This document shows positions 45,915 to 57,145 of a DNA stretch of 64,000 nt, one piece after another (position 1 is the first letter of the stretch; the number at the start of each line of letters is the position of its first letter). The notes under the pieces are model-generated. The model worked only from the letters and a program-made list of their open reading frames with translations. It was not told the DNA's origin and ran no database searches. Source of the DNA: Chelonoidis abingdonii (Eukaryota > Chordata > Testudines > Testudinidae); NCBI RefSeq assembly GCF_003597395.2, contig NC_133778.1, forward strand, positions 20,390,673 to 20,454,672. The letters are read 5' to 3'. A program made the translations under genes and the position numbers.

Positions 45915-46399
45915 CCTAGCACCACAGGAGCGAAAGTGGAGTGGAGTTGGAGGAGATCCCGGCATTCTGAGGATGCAGTGTTACTAACTACCACAATTTT
46001 ATTGCATCACAATATCTGGTTGTTTTTCCGAAGCGCCAGTTCCTGGAGTCATGTGAATATGCAAGATTCTGTTTTAATTTTTTCTAACCTGTCTAACCAT
46101 TGTGGTGACAGAGAAAAGCTTGAAACGTGACCCAAGTGCACCTCAGAGACTCAAACATCAGAAGGCAAATAAAAAGAACCCTGATCTCTAAGCCCATCTC
46201 ATGGTTTTGAGGGGCTTGACATGATTTTTGAACGCTTGGTTGGTTGCGGCTGACAATGTGGGAGATGCTATCTATGCAGGCCAAGGGCTGGGAGTGGGAG
46301 GCAGGAGAATGAGATGGGGCCGTGTGGCTGAGGCTTGCCCAGTGCTGACGGTGCAGGGAAAGGTGCATTTACCCTGGGCCCTGTGGGACCAGTCTAAGG

Positions 46400-47300
46400 C
46401 TACTGACGTGCCCGTTCCCTTCGAGAGGGATGCTCCTAACACACCACTGCGGGAGGGCAGGCAACCCATTCCCACGCGGTCCGCCTTGTGCAAACTCTCC
46501 CTCCCCTGGGCTCACACCGCGGGCGGTTCTGTAACGCCCCTCACACTAGTTTGTCCCAGACGAGTGTCCGTCTGCGCGCTCAGTCCCGCCCCCGCACCGC
46601 GGTTCAACCTCTTTACCAACCCGCCCTGACACGGAGGGAGCTGGCGTTCGGTTCCGCCCCTTTTCCCCGTGTGAATCAGCTGATCTCTGAGCTGCAAAAG
46701 CCCGCGGCGATCCGGCTGCTAGGGCGAGAGCGGCGCCAGGTGAAGTGGTTCCCGGCCGCCTGAGGTAGCGTGAGCGCCGGCTTCAGTGAGGGGGGCGCGA
46801 AGGTCTGGAGCCCGGCGGGGAGTGAAACTTGAGTCACGTGACGGGGGTGGGGGGCAGAGGCGCTCCAGTTACCCAACCGCTTCATCCGTTCCGCGGAGCG
46901 CGCAAGGCCCCCATCCTTCGCCGTCCCCCTCAGAGCTCCGCTCCGCGCGGGACCAAGAGCAGGGGGCTCGTCCCAGCTTCGGCCCCTGTGTGGCCTTGGT
47001 ACGTCCCCCCGTCTGTGCTCTCCCGTCGCCGACCGGGTCCCGGGGACCTGACTGCCCGGCAGTGCCAGGGCTGGCGGCGCTCAGCGCAGCCCGGGGCGCT
47101 TCTGGCGCGCGGGCGGGCAGGGATGATCCCCGGCACCCTGCTGAGGTGAGGCTGCCTCAGGCCCCTGCATCCTTTCCGAGGAGGGCAGCGGGGCAGGGTC
47201 TGGGTGTCGGTGACCTGCCAAAGGGGCCGGTGGCGTCTCGGTGTGGGGGGTTAACTAGGGCTAAGACCGGGGATGGGAGTCAGGGGCTCGCCGGGCAGTG
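46400..47300 (+). promoter_or_regulatory. ALS2: CpG-island promoter and probable non-coding exon 1 of ALS2
   Basis: This is the only long CpG-dense, GC-rich block outside transposons. It contains several GC boxes (CCGCCCC type near 46590 and 46655) and a palindromic GTCACGTGAC at 46833-46842. A strong donor-like CTGAG|GTGAGG lies at 47145/47146 and may end the untranslated first exon. Human ALS2 also begins with a non-coding exon (established knowledge). The transcription start is not determined here, and no TATA box is evident. Confidence 0.75.
46833..46842. promoter_or_regulatory. Palindromic GTCACGTGAC (E-box / CLEAR-type site)
   Basis: A perfect 10-bp palindrome in the middle of the ALS2 CpG island. 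This is the consensus of the CLEAR element bound by TFEB/TFE3 and also fits USF/MITF E-boxes. Occupancy is inference. Confidence 0.5.
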
Positions 47301-49234
47301 AGATGCAGCAGCCGGCGGAGCAGCCCCCTCACGCAGTTAAAGCGGGAACGGCCAGAGCGCTGGGCTCATGGGGTAGCAATAGTCTATGGACCAGTCGAAC
47401 CTCTTTGGGTTGGTGGGTTGAGTTCAGCTCCCTCAGTAGTTTAAGTGAAAGTTATCTGGTGGCTGTTCAGTGTATAAGTTTGGTAATGTCACTCCAGTCC
47501 CCAGAGAATTAGTGCCCACGTGAAAGGGGAGGGGGGATCCAGTTTGACTAGTGCTCATTTGATAAACGTGCTGATAATTTCAGAAGAGACCAGGAATTGC
47601 TAAATAGTCATATTTATTAAAAGTGGCTCTTCCAGGGCCAGGCTGAAGTGTGCTTATGGAGGAGCATGCACTATTGTTAATAGTATTGTGTGGATGTGGT
47701 TTTTGTGACCGATTATATGGCATAAACGTCACATGAAATATGTGCACAGATCAAATATCTTAATTTAAAAAAAATCAAATAGCTGTAAGGGTGCACAGAT
47801 CTAACTTCTTTTTTTGTTAGTGACTCCCACTCACATGCTGTCAAACAGAGGGGACTAGCAATTCTAGCCTAAATATTTGGTTGGAGATCTATGTTTACTC
47901 ATCCAGTAAACTCTTTTCCCTTGTGTTGGGGCTGTACTACTGCATTTCAGCTACCAGATTCCTCCTCCTAACAGTAAGCTATTCACATCTTCTCTGTTGT
48001 TTATGCTCTTCCCTCTTCTTTGTCTGGATGTTTCTTTTTTAAAAATTTATTTTAGCTGGTCTCTCCTCCTCCCTCCCACCCTGTTTTTGGTTTGCTAACA
48101 TCCTCTTCCCCCACTATACTTACCTTTCTACCCTAGGTCTGCTAGGATCACATTTCCAAAGGCCATCTGTCAGCGCTTTCTGAAATTGCTATTACAGGTT
48201 CACCTGCACTTATGTTAGCAGCATTGCGAGCCCTAACATAGATGTACCACCTGCTTCAGCCCTGCTTCATATTTAACATGTCATTTAACCTGGCTAAGGC
48301 AGACGTAATTGGCACAGCGTTAAAAACATTGTTGGCAACTAGTGGCCCACATACATGGGGGTTACGTGCATTGTTAATACTAGTGGACCTGAACCACTGT
48401 TAGCAAGGTGACAATTACAGAAAAATTTCCTAACATCAACAGGGCCAACTTTTGTCTGCCTGAGGAAGGGTGGATGTAACTTCCTCCAGAGCCCCTGCTG
48501 CTGGTTTATCGGTTTGACAGAAATATTGCAGATTTATGTTTTTGTTAATATAAATTTGAAGCATATGCTGCAACATCCTTATTAAAACTTCCTTTGTGAC
48601 TGTTTAGTTACTTGTATTTTGGATAGTTACTGAAATGTCTAGTTATTAAATAGAAATGGTAAGTAAATCAAAGGGGGGATGGCCATGTTGTTATAAAGCT
48701 TATAGGAGTTACAGTATGTACAGAAATGAGGTCCTTTGTTTTGGTTGAGTTTTGAATGTAACGGAAAATGTATTGTGGCATCGAATATGTATGATTTTTA
48801 TCATTGAATGGTCAATAAGGAACACCGTTCTGTAGTAACTGGCATACTTTATACTGTACTGTAGGCTTTTTTTCTTGCGTTTGAAATAATTCTTACAAGG
48901 TTATAGGATAGTGCACTGATGTTTCACTTCTTGGAGCATTTGGGTTAAAATCCAATGGAAAAATCAGTTCCATCTCTTAAAAGTCACCATATGTGCACAA
49001 AACAAAACCATCCCATAATTTGGCTCTATTCAGCATTATTTGTAGTTTCTGGTCAAGAGAGACCTAGGTTTGGAATAGCATTAAACTCATTGAGATAAGG
49101 AACATTTTTTAAATGTTCGTGTATTATGTTACAAAATTTTACAAATATTCTGTAAAGCTGAATTTAAGAATGTATGAAGATCAGTAAAGGAAGTAAAAAC
49201 AAACTAACAAACAAAAAACATTTAAGGTAGCATG

Positions 49235-49430
49235 TCCAGTGGTCAGAGAGTATAGTTAGAAATTGGGAATTCCTGTGCTCTAATCTGAGCTACTCACTAG
49301 GTGGCTTGGGCAGGTTATTTAAATGTTGTCCTTCAATTACCTATCTGTACAATGTAAATAATAATTAACTACCTCACAGGAGTGATTTAAGCTTTAATTA
49401 ATCCTTACATAGAAAATGACAAATAAAAGT
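49235..49430 (+). repeat. MIR/CORE-SINE-like copy
   Basis: CCAGTGGTCAGAGAGTATAG head, GGTGGCTTGGGCAGGTTATT core and TGTACAATGTAAATAATAAT tail, in ALS2 intron 1. Confidence 0.65.
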
Positions 49431-49465
49431 TTGCCATGTGGTTGTATCTGTGTTGTTCCCAGGAG

Positions 49466-49600
49466 ACAAGGTTAGTGAGGTATTATCTGTTATTGGACCA
49501 ATTTCTGTTGGTGAAAGATAAGTTTTTTAGCTTATACAGAGCTCTTTCACCAAAAGAAGTTGGTATAATTTATTACCTCATCCACCTTGTCTTTCTAATA
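49466..49600. mobile_element. Palindromic MITE, copy 2 of a family
   Basis: Same inverted TATTGGACCAATTTCTGTTG / AAGAAGTTGGTATAAT arms and ACCTCATCCACCTTGTC end as the copy at 50632. Confidence 0.7.
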
Positions 49601-50631
49601 AATGGCAAGGTATTGTATAAAGATAACTTAGGTAGAATGGTTAATGTCTAATTTAAATAATACTTTCTAATCAGTATACCTAGTAACTTTAATTTTAGTA
49701 TAAGGAATGTGTTTATAAAAATTAAAACACCACTTACCTTTCCTATTTTGCCTTGTATCAATCCATGTTGTAATTTTTTCTTATTCAATAACTACATCCA
49801 CTGTATTGTGCCATTCTTCAGATGAGCGCTAGAAGAGATCTTGCCAGATATCTAAAATTTAGTCTGCTGCTCAGTTGTTTTTAGTACCTTAACAAAAACA
49901 AAACTAAAATTAATACTTTGTGACCTCTGATGTTACAAAACATGTACGTGCATGATCTTGTATAAGCTTAGTTTCTGCTCATGGCTACAGTCTAATCATT
50001 GGGTATTTTAACATTATCTGTGTAAATCTTTCTTCATAGGTATCTAATTGAAATGTGATTCCAATCTCTGAAGCCTGGGTTGCCCACAGTGATGGAGCAC
50101 TGGTGAATTTAAATGTGTGTGAATCTTGGGGTTAGAAAGTGTCATCAGACTCAAAGAATTTGTGTTTTCTCGAGTTCCTTCACTGTGATGTATTTTTATT
50201 CTGGATAAGAATATTTCACATGGTTAGAGGTTCCAAAAACATTTTGTGACTGATTTTAAAAAAAATTTAGCTAAGGTTTATTGTTTGTTCTCAGTATTGT
50301 GTATCCTGACTGAGAGTTTAATCAAAGATCATTTTAAAATGACTTTTTGCAACAGGTGGTAACTGTAAGCCTCACTGAGGCAGTTAGTAACTGTGTTGTA
50401 GCAAATATGGTTTAAGTGTCCTATTTTTTCGAGAGTGGGCCACAACATTCAATCAAAGGTATTTAATTTATTTTTATCATTATTTTAAGATTGTACCATA
50501 TTAAATAAAAGAGCCACCAAATAAGAGAGCTCAATTTATTTTATCTCTGAAAAATGTCATCACTTGGACTTAGTTTTTATTAAAATGACTTAATGTGACA
50601 AAGAATATGCATCAGTGTAACATCTCTGAAA

Positions 50632-50838
50632 GAGACAAAGTAGGTGAGGTAATATCTTCTATTGGACCAAATTCTGCTGGTGGAAGGGACAAGCGTTCAA
50701 GCTTCACAGAGCTCTTCTTCAAGACTGTTGAACACTTTTCCCTTCCACCAACAGAAGTTGGTCCAATAAAAGATACTACCTCACCTACTTTTTGTCTCCT
50801 CACATATTTGTGGACCAACATGGCTACAACAACAGTGC
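50632..50838. mobile_element. Palindromic MITE, copy 3 of a family
   Basis: Arms AGTAGGTGAGGTAATATCTTC.. and ..GATACTACCTCACCTACT are inverted copies; each contains TTGGACCAA next to CTGTTGGTG-type sequence. A tail TGGACCAACATGGCTACAAC follows. Related copies lie at about 419-545 and 49466-49600. Confidence 0.75.
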
Positions 50839-51088
50839 TATGTACTGTATTTGGATAACTGAAAATTTTTATGCCACAGCCATTATCACCTCTCAACTTT
50901 ATGTATCCGAAATGTCATCCTGCCTGCCCCCCTTCTCCCAAATATGTAACTGTTTGGGGTAATTGGATTTTGTGTTCTGTTTTTTCCCAACTCAATCTAT
51001 ATTTCTCAGTTACCTAATATTTTGTTATATTGTGTAATTCTAAATGCATCTGTCCTAGTACAAAAGGTTATCTGCACATAACTAAACT

Positions 51089-51560
51089 TCATGAATGTGA
51101 CTGGCGGAGTTTTAGTTTCAATCTTTCTACAGTAAAAAGCTTACAACTTCTCCTTATTCTGAATCTTTTCTCTGTTTCCTTTGATGCATAAAAGACCCAT
51201 TCAATCAAATTGAATGCTTGTTCAGCACACCTCCCTGTCATAATAAATACTGTTGTCTTGTCATAATATTGTAAAACTTTCTGAAGATCTCCTGTACATA
51301 AAGCCAAATTGATTTGAATGGATAAGATATCACCCGCATGCACTGCTGTCATTTTATCAAGGATTATTTTTAGTTCAGTGTTTAGCAAGGCATTTGGCCA
51401 ATAAGAATCAAAGTTTTCAATTTCTGGATGTTGATAATTGAGTGAAAAGTCATTCGGTAATTTTTGTTTCTTGTAAACAAAATTAAAACGATTTGAAAGA
51501 GGTGCTATGGCTTCTTTGCATTCATGAAGCTGTATATAAGAATCCTTGTGGCCTCCTTTT
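51089..51560 (-). pseudogene. Unidentified ~155-codon open stretch in ALS2 intron 1
   Basis: One minus-strand frame is open from just after a TAA near 51562 to a stop at 51089-51091. It reads like real protein: YIQLHECKEAIAPLSNRFNF, NFDSYWPNALLNTELKIILD, GDILSIQINLALCTGDLQKV. There is no convincing ATG at its start, and composition is ordinary. I do not recognise the family. A remnant of a transposase or a retrocopy fragment is likelier than a live gene; splice signals at its ends were not established. Confidence 0.4.
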
Positions 51561-52296
51561 TAAGCTTTATAAGATTGCACAGTAAAGTGTCTTAAATCTA
51601 TAATTTAATTCCTGCATTGTTAAATTCCTACTATAGCACAAGGCCTAATAACTGCAGTTAGTATGCAATGGTAGTATGTATTTTATGATTCAGGAATAAA
51701 TTTATGGATTCAACGCTCCTAATTGTGTGAGCTGATGGCAGAAATGCTTTATTGCTGTATTGTTAAGTTTGAGTATAGAAGTCTATTGTTAAGCTACCAG
51801 ACATCAGTGAAAAAGTTGCTGTCTTGCTGTTAAATTTTTGAATGACATTTTTTGAGTATTATAGCAATGTTGGTATAAATTACCTTTTTGTCCAAGAAAG
51901 AGAAATGTCATTGCAAAAGCAACGCATCGCTTTCTGGAGATTTCTGAATCCTAAATACTGCTTTTTAGCAGTTTGTAATAAGAATGTTGGTGGTTGGGAA
52001 AGCTCAAACAGCCTGCATATGGGTTGATTCTTTTCTGTCTTAGAAATAGGCTTTGTTCAATCTATTTATGGCCCCACTGTAGAATGAGTGGGCAGAATAT
52101 GTCTGACTGTTTACCTTTTGTTTGCCAACTCAGTATGAAATAGTCTAAATACTTTTAAGCATTCTCGTACTGTGTGGATGTTCATTTATTGGACATTTAA
52201 GATAGGAGATAAAGCTTTGAATACACACTATCTTTACAGTGCTTACGTGTGATGTGCAGTTCTATAGCCTATTCATCTTACCGTTTCACCGAACAG

Positions 52297-52363
52297 TTGA
52301 CAGAGCTGTCCCATACAGTCTGCAAAGAGAAATGATTTGGTGATGGAGTGCTTTCACTGACTG
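52297..52363 (+). other. ALS2: Probable 5' UTR part of ALS2 exon 2 with two minimal uORFs
   Basis: A CACCGAACAG acceptor-like site ends at 52296; other AGs nearby are possible. Between it and the ALS2 start codon are ATG ATT TGG TGA (52332-52343) and ATG GAG TGC TTT CAC TGA (52343-52360). The first stop and second start share one base (TGATG), and the second stop lies 3 nt before the ALS2 ATG. The 5' exon boundary is not proved. Confidence 0.5.
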
Positions 52364-52383
52364 ATGGACCAACAAGAGAGAAG
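52364..52383 (+). CDS. ALS2: ALS2 (alsin) first coding exon part
   Basis: ATG GAC CAA CAA GAG AGA AG is followed by GTAAAA. The 6 codons plus 2 nt join in phase to C TCA GTA GAG at 55222, giving MDQQERSSVEAEG, close to the known alsin N-terminus. This start was chosen because it restores the family N-terminus and phase; no other upstream ATG in the region does. Confidence 0.85.
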
Positions 52384-52559
52384 GTAAAAACCTGCTGAGA
52401 CCATGCAGACCCTGTAAAACCATTTCAGCTAATAACTGCCTTTAAAATTAATTTCTAAGGTCTAAATTAAAGTTTGGCAAAAACGTTTGAACAGGCTTTT
52501 TGGGGCCAGAAAATGCATGTGTGAGTCAACTAAAACGTTTTAAGAACATGTATTTTAAT

Positions 52560-52832
52560 TTAGCAGATCATTTTAGTAAAAAAAAAAAAAATCTGGAAAA
52601 AATGGTTTTTCACTTTTTTTTTAAAAATGAGATTTTAAATGACTTACTTCTGATTTTTTAGTTTTATTTAAAAAGTTTTATTTTGCGTTAAATGAAACAT
52701 GTCATTCAACCTGAAACAAAAATGTTTTTTGTTTGCTGAAAAATTTTCATTTTGTGCTGTCTTGAAACAATTTTTTCTGCTTATTTTCCAATTTGACCAG
52801 CAAATCAAGGTATTGGTTTGCACAGCTCTAGT
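52560..52832. mobile_element. AT-rich element related to 30491-30842
   Basis: Shares TTTGCTGAAAAATTTTCATT and the terminal TTTGCACAGCTCTA. The left end is not clear. In ALS2 intron 2, directly left of the Tigger-like element. Confidence 0.45.
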
Positions 52833-52852
52833 CCAAATGTTCTTTGTCAGTA

Positions 52853-53735
52853 CAGTAACTCCTCACTTAACGTTGTAGTTATGTTCCTGAAAAATGCGAC
52901 TTTAAGTGAAATGATGTTAAGCAAATCCAATCTCCCCATAAGAATTAATGTAAATGGGCAGGGTGGGGGGTAGGTTCCAGGGAATTTTTTTTTTTTCCTC
53001 CATACAGTACAGTACTATAGTAAGCCCTCGCCTTAGCCCACTGGCACTGGAGACAAGGAGGCTGAAGGTGCTGTAGGCTAGGAGAAGCACGTTGCGCAGT
53101 AGCAGCTTCCCTTACTCTACAAGCACCAGGGTAGGGGGCTCAACCCCCCGGCCCGCCCACACCACCCCTTCCCCCAGGCCTCCATCCTTAAACTGCCTCT
53201 TCTCTCCCACTCCCCTTTACTCCACACGCTGTGTCCTCACTTTTCCCCTGCCTCTTGAACACTGCAAGCCAGCTGATTGCCACTGGCAGGAGGGAGGGGG
53301 GAGATGCCCTGCATCCTTGCTCCTCCCTTCTGCCCACGGCAATCAGCTGGCTTATGATGTTCGGGGGGGAGGAGAGAGCACTTGACACGCAGGTAACCCC
53401 TTCCCTCCCCTGCCTTCTGCCCACAGCGGCAGTCGTCTGGTTTGCAGCATTTGGAAGTCCTTGCTCCTCCCTCCTGAATGCCACAAGCCAGCTGATTGCC
53501 GCAGGGAGGAGGGGCAAGGCGCTGAACCCTGGGGTCTGCCGGTGGGAGGGAGGTGCTGTTAGGGGAGGGGGCGTAGGGGAGCTGCTGGGGGGCTGCCAGC
53601 TGTGGACAAAGCAGGCAGCCAAATGATGTTATAGCGAAGCATTGCACAACTTTAAATGGAGCATGTTCTGTAATTGAGCAGGGACATAAGATCGAAACAA
53701 CATTAAGCGAGAGGACGTTAAGTGGGGAGTTGCTG
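52853..53735. mobile_element. Tc1/mariner (Tigger-like) non-autonomous element
   Basis: Inverted ends CAGTAACTCCTCACTTAACG / CGTTAAGTGGGGAGTTGCTG are flanked by TA on both sides (52851-52852, 53736-53737). The 5' subterminal block (GTTATGTTCCTGAAAAATGC) resembles Tigger elements. The 883-bp body is GC-rich without a transposase frame. In ALS2 intron 2. Confidence 0.88.
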
Positions 53736-54999
53736 TATCATTTTTTAGAATACTGTACAGTAGTTTAGACCAAAGGAAAAAAATGTAGTAGCTTAATCAC
53801 ACTACAGGATTATGGGATGATTGGTACTCTCCATAATTTATTGCAACTGTGACTTTTTTTTTTTTTTAAAGTTAGCTATTGAAACTTCAGAATGTCTGTT
53901 CAAAGGTTGAAAATATGAATTCACCAGGAATCATTAACACCTCTTGTGTACGGTAGAATTTACTAATTTAGATAAAATTGTGTGCATGATTTTCAGTTCT
54001 TATGAACTGCACTGGACTGACAGGCCCGGAGACAGAAATCCTCTAATTATCCAGAGAAACACGTACAGCAGTGGCTGTGTAAACTTTCAGTGTTCTGCCC
54101 TCCCAGTGTGCTTTAGCCTGCCCTAGAGGGGTGAAGTCTTAAGTGAAAGAGAGGGTTAAGTCTTCATATCCTTTCACCTCTTAGCCTCTTTACTGTGACT
54201 ACCAACAAAGGGGTTGGTTAGTATCCGTTGTAGTGATGGTTTTTGTAATGTGGACATTTACACACTGGGCAATATTCGTTTCCCAGAGGGCTATTAGATG
54301 GTCAGTATCCATTCGTTAGCACTTTTGGCTGAATATAACATGATATGGTGATGAAAGGCTCTATATTCCATCATTCTGCCCCCCCCCTAGGAAAATGTAT
54401 ATTATAATTTTTAGTAAAATATCCAAAATATGTCACATTAATTACTACTTTTCCTAATTGGATAAAAATCCAGTTAGTTAATTTTCAGCAAACCCTATTT
54501 TAAATGAAATTATTTATCTAAAGTAAAAACTCTCTTTAAATTTAAATATTGGTTCTAATAGTTGGACCAAATGATGTACTTATAACTTTACAAGACCTCT
54601 TGTTGGTCACTGTCGTCCTCCTCCGCTTTCTGTTACGGAAACTCAGCGGAAAGAAAAAACTGAAAGAAGACAACATTCCATTTGAACAACTTAGTCTCAC
54701 CTGATCTTGGGTATTCCAGAGTTTCTCAAAAATAGACTTCCTTCGTAGCTAGAGATGGTTTAATGAGACTACTCTAAAATGTACGAATATTTTCTGTAGC
54801 CACCTTCTGACAGTAATGGATGTACCATGCTCAAAAGTGTGCACATCACCCCTTAGCAGGAGGTTAATTGTTTTTAGGGTCTTTTGACTGTTAGAGGTCA
54901 GGTGTCACTTCATACTCTACCGTAGGCCCCCATTACCATAGTAACTGAGCATCTCACAATCTTTAATGCACTTACCTATCTATCCTAGATATTGTGAAG

Positions 55000-55135
55000 T
55001 TAAGTGCTATTTTTATGGCCAGGAAAAAGGGCACAAAGTAAGTGATTTGCTCAAGGTCACACAGGAAGTCTGTTGCAGAGTAGGGAATTGAACTTTAGTT
55101 CCAAATCCAAAGCTAATATCTTAATCACTGAACCA
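55000..55135 (-). repeat. MIR-like fragment, reverse
   Basis: TTGCTCAAGGTCACACAGGA ... AATCACTGAACCATCCT is the reverse complement of the MIR head and core. It ends about 90 bp before the ALS2 exon at 55222. Confidence 0.7.
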
Positions 55136-55221
55136 TCCTTCCTCTCTTTCCTATATGTAAATGGAAAAGTAAACTGGTATGTAAAAAACTACAAGCTGAT
55201 TTCTTCCTTTTATTTTTATAG

Positions 55222-55376
55222 CTCAGTAGAGGCAGAAGGAGCCAAAGAGAGAGGCCTGGTCCATATCTGGCAGGCTGGTTCCTGCTCTGTAACACCTGAG
55301 AGACTTCCAGGCTGGAGTGGAAAGACCGTACTGCAGGCGGCCCTTGGAATAAACCATGGGTTGCTTCTAACAGAAG
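55222..55376 (+). CDS. ALS2: ALS2 (alsin) coding exon: start of RCC1-like domain
   Basis: Acceptor TTTTTATAG and donor GTATAT bound 155 nt. It encodes [20 protein letters not shown] through [19 protein letters not shown] to LLLTE, the first blade of the RCC1-like propeller. Alsin is a guanine-nucleotide exchange factor for RAB5 and binds RAC1; it acts on endosomes and macropinosomes, and loss causes juvenile motor-neuron disease in humans (established). The acceptor lies just right of a CORE-SINE remnant at about 55000-55135. Confidence 0.95.
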
Positions 55377-57145
55377 GTATATGACAGTATTGTTCTAGGT
55401 CACAGACCATGAACAACTTAAAATTCCCGTTAATACTAGATTGAAACTAGTGTAAAATTCTAAAAGAAACTTTAAAGAAATATTTAAGATTTGTATTACT
55501 GCCAAAATGTCTTTATTGTAAAGGTTGAGTAAGAGACAGACAGTTTTTCTACTTTATCTTTATCAGTCTTTTTAAATTGCACTAGGCTAATTTTTCTCTT
55601 TAATAAAAAGTGTCTCAAAGTTGAGAAGCATTACTTATAAAATGGCAAGATAATTTGGGTCTGTTCACCCTCTGTGTTACCTCTAAATGCATGTTACAAC
55701 AATTTATTGGATTTAAAAAATACATTATTACAAAAAGTCAGTCCTCTTGATATGCGATAACTTTGGGTGGTTTTTTTATTTTTTTTATTTTTTATTTTAA
55801 AGTTCTGAAAAATTGCAAGCAAGTAGATGCAGCCGTGAAATTTGATCAGTTGACTCTTTGAATCAAAAAATACTTTCCAAAAGACATTTCCTTTGAGCGT
55901 TGATATATTTTGTCACTTGATTGTACTGATCAATGGGCATACCGTTGTAAAGATTAGACTGGAAGTAATGTCTTTGATATTTCTCTGATGTTTTCAAAGG
56001 AAGAAAAGAATTTCACACCTTTGAATGTCACTGAGCTGCAGGTAAAGAATGTTCTAGTTTAGGGGAGTGCCAATTAGAGCTGGTTGTAATCTGACCTGCC
56101 ATTTCACTCCATTGCCTAATAGAACATTTCTGAACTAGAAAAACTTTGCTTTCTATGCACATTTGACTTGAAGTGTACTGTTTTATGGATATGGCTGTAG
56201 TGATCACTGTTATATAACTATCAAAAAAGTGTTAGCCAAATCAATCCTCTGTATGGGAGTCTACTTTTTTGTTGCTTCCTGATTCATTTCAAATGAGTTG
56301 GCACTGTTACCACAATCTTAGCCTCTCTAGAATTTCATCAACATTATCTGTGTTTAAAAGGTCAAACCAACAATAAGTATATTTTTCCATAATTAAGGAA
56401 TAAATAGTAGGACAAATGTTTACTATTTTATGCACTCTTGCTACATATCAAAGTCCAGCACTTTGGCGTGCTTCAGGGACACTGAATGTTTGTACAGCGA
56501 GAAGGGAACCATGCTTTAACCTGCTCTGCCAACGTTGTTGTATTTGTAGTGTACGAGGTAGGCCCATAGTCTCTGTGGAAGCCTCAGTTTAGAGTTTCTT
56601 TTGTTATATTTCAAGTTTGATACTACAATATTAATGATGGTCCAAAATGAACTTTTACTGAAGATGAAAAGTGTAAATATTAACAAATGGAATATGTTTT
56701 ATACATTTTAAGAGAATTTTATGCAAATTCTCTTGACATTAGTATATCAGAATAATTAGCACTATCAGGGTGAATTGCACTCATTCATGAAGGTATTGAC
56801 TGAAAAACTCGCTTTTGAGCCTACCATAGGTAAAAATTTAAGTTGGACGTACTACAATTCATTTTAAAGGCAGCATGCAATAATAGCTAAATCCCCACTA
56901 TATAATGCATCCATGCTAGTGATTTACTAGAATGGACCAACAGAAAAATCAGTATCAAGTGTGGGACCTCTTGCGAGCAATAGCACAGACTCCCTAATAG
57001 TTATTTATTGAAAGTATCTGAGAGATCTGGTTTCAACAACTGCAGTTAACACTGAGCCCAGAACAAATTAAAAATGAAAATCCTGTTAAATGAGTTCCGC
57101 AGTTGTTTATATGGTTAACTTCATTAGAATGATGCTGTCTTTCAG
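55377..57145 (+). other. ALS2: ALS2 intron between the RCC1 exons
   Basis: About 1.8 kb of AT-rich sequence; no repeat family or regulatory site recognised with confidence. Confidence 0.7.

Larger units (their letters stand above)
40336..46399. other. Intergenic region between CDK15 and ALS2
   Basis: About 6 kb of AT-rich sequence with no recognisable exon. It holds MIR-like fragments (near 42125-42230, 43775-43950, 45195-45310), the nested hAT/MITE at 45417-45914, CA and GATA microsatellites and poly-T tracts. No CpG island is seen near the CDK15 start. Confidence 0.7.
47146..52296 (+). other. ALS2: ALS2 intron 1
   Basis: No coding exon recognised on the sense strand. Contains a MIR-like copy (49235-49430), two palindromic MITE copies (49466-49600, 50632-50838) and the unidentified antisense open stretch at 51089-51560. 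Confidence 0.6.

Noticed and set aside
46786..47301. 171-codon Arg/Pro/Gly-rich ORF in the CpG island
   Set aside because: Stop codons are rare in GC-rich DNA; it overlaps the ALS2 promoter and untranslated exon and lacks any domain or conserved start.
53092..53647. ORFs of about 130-145 codons
   Set aside because: They are inside the GC-rich body of the Tigger-like element and show no transposase motif.
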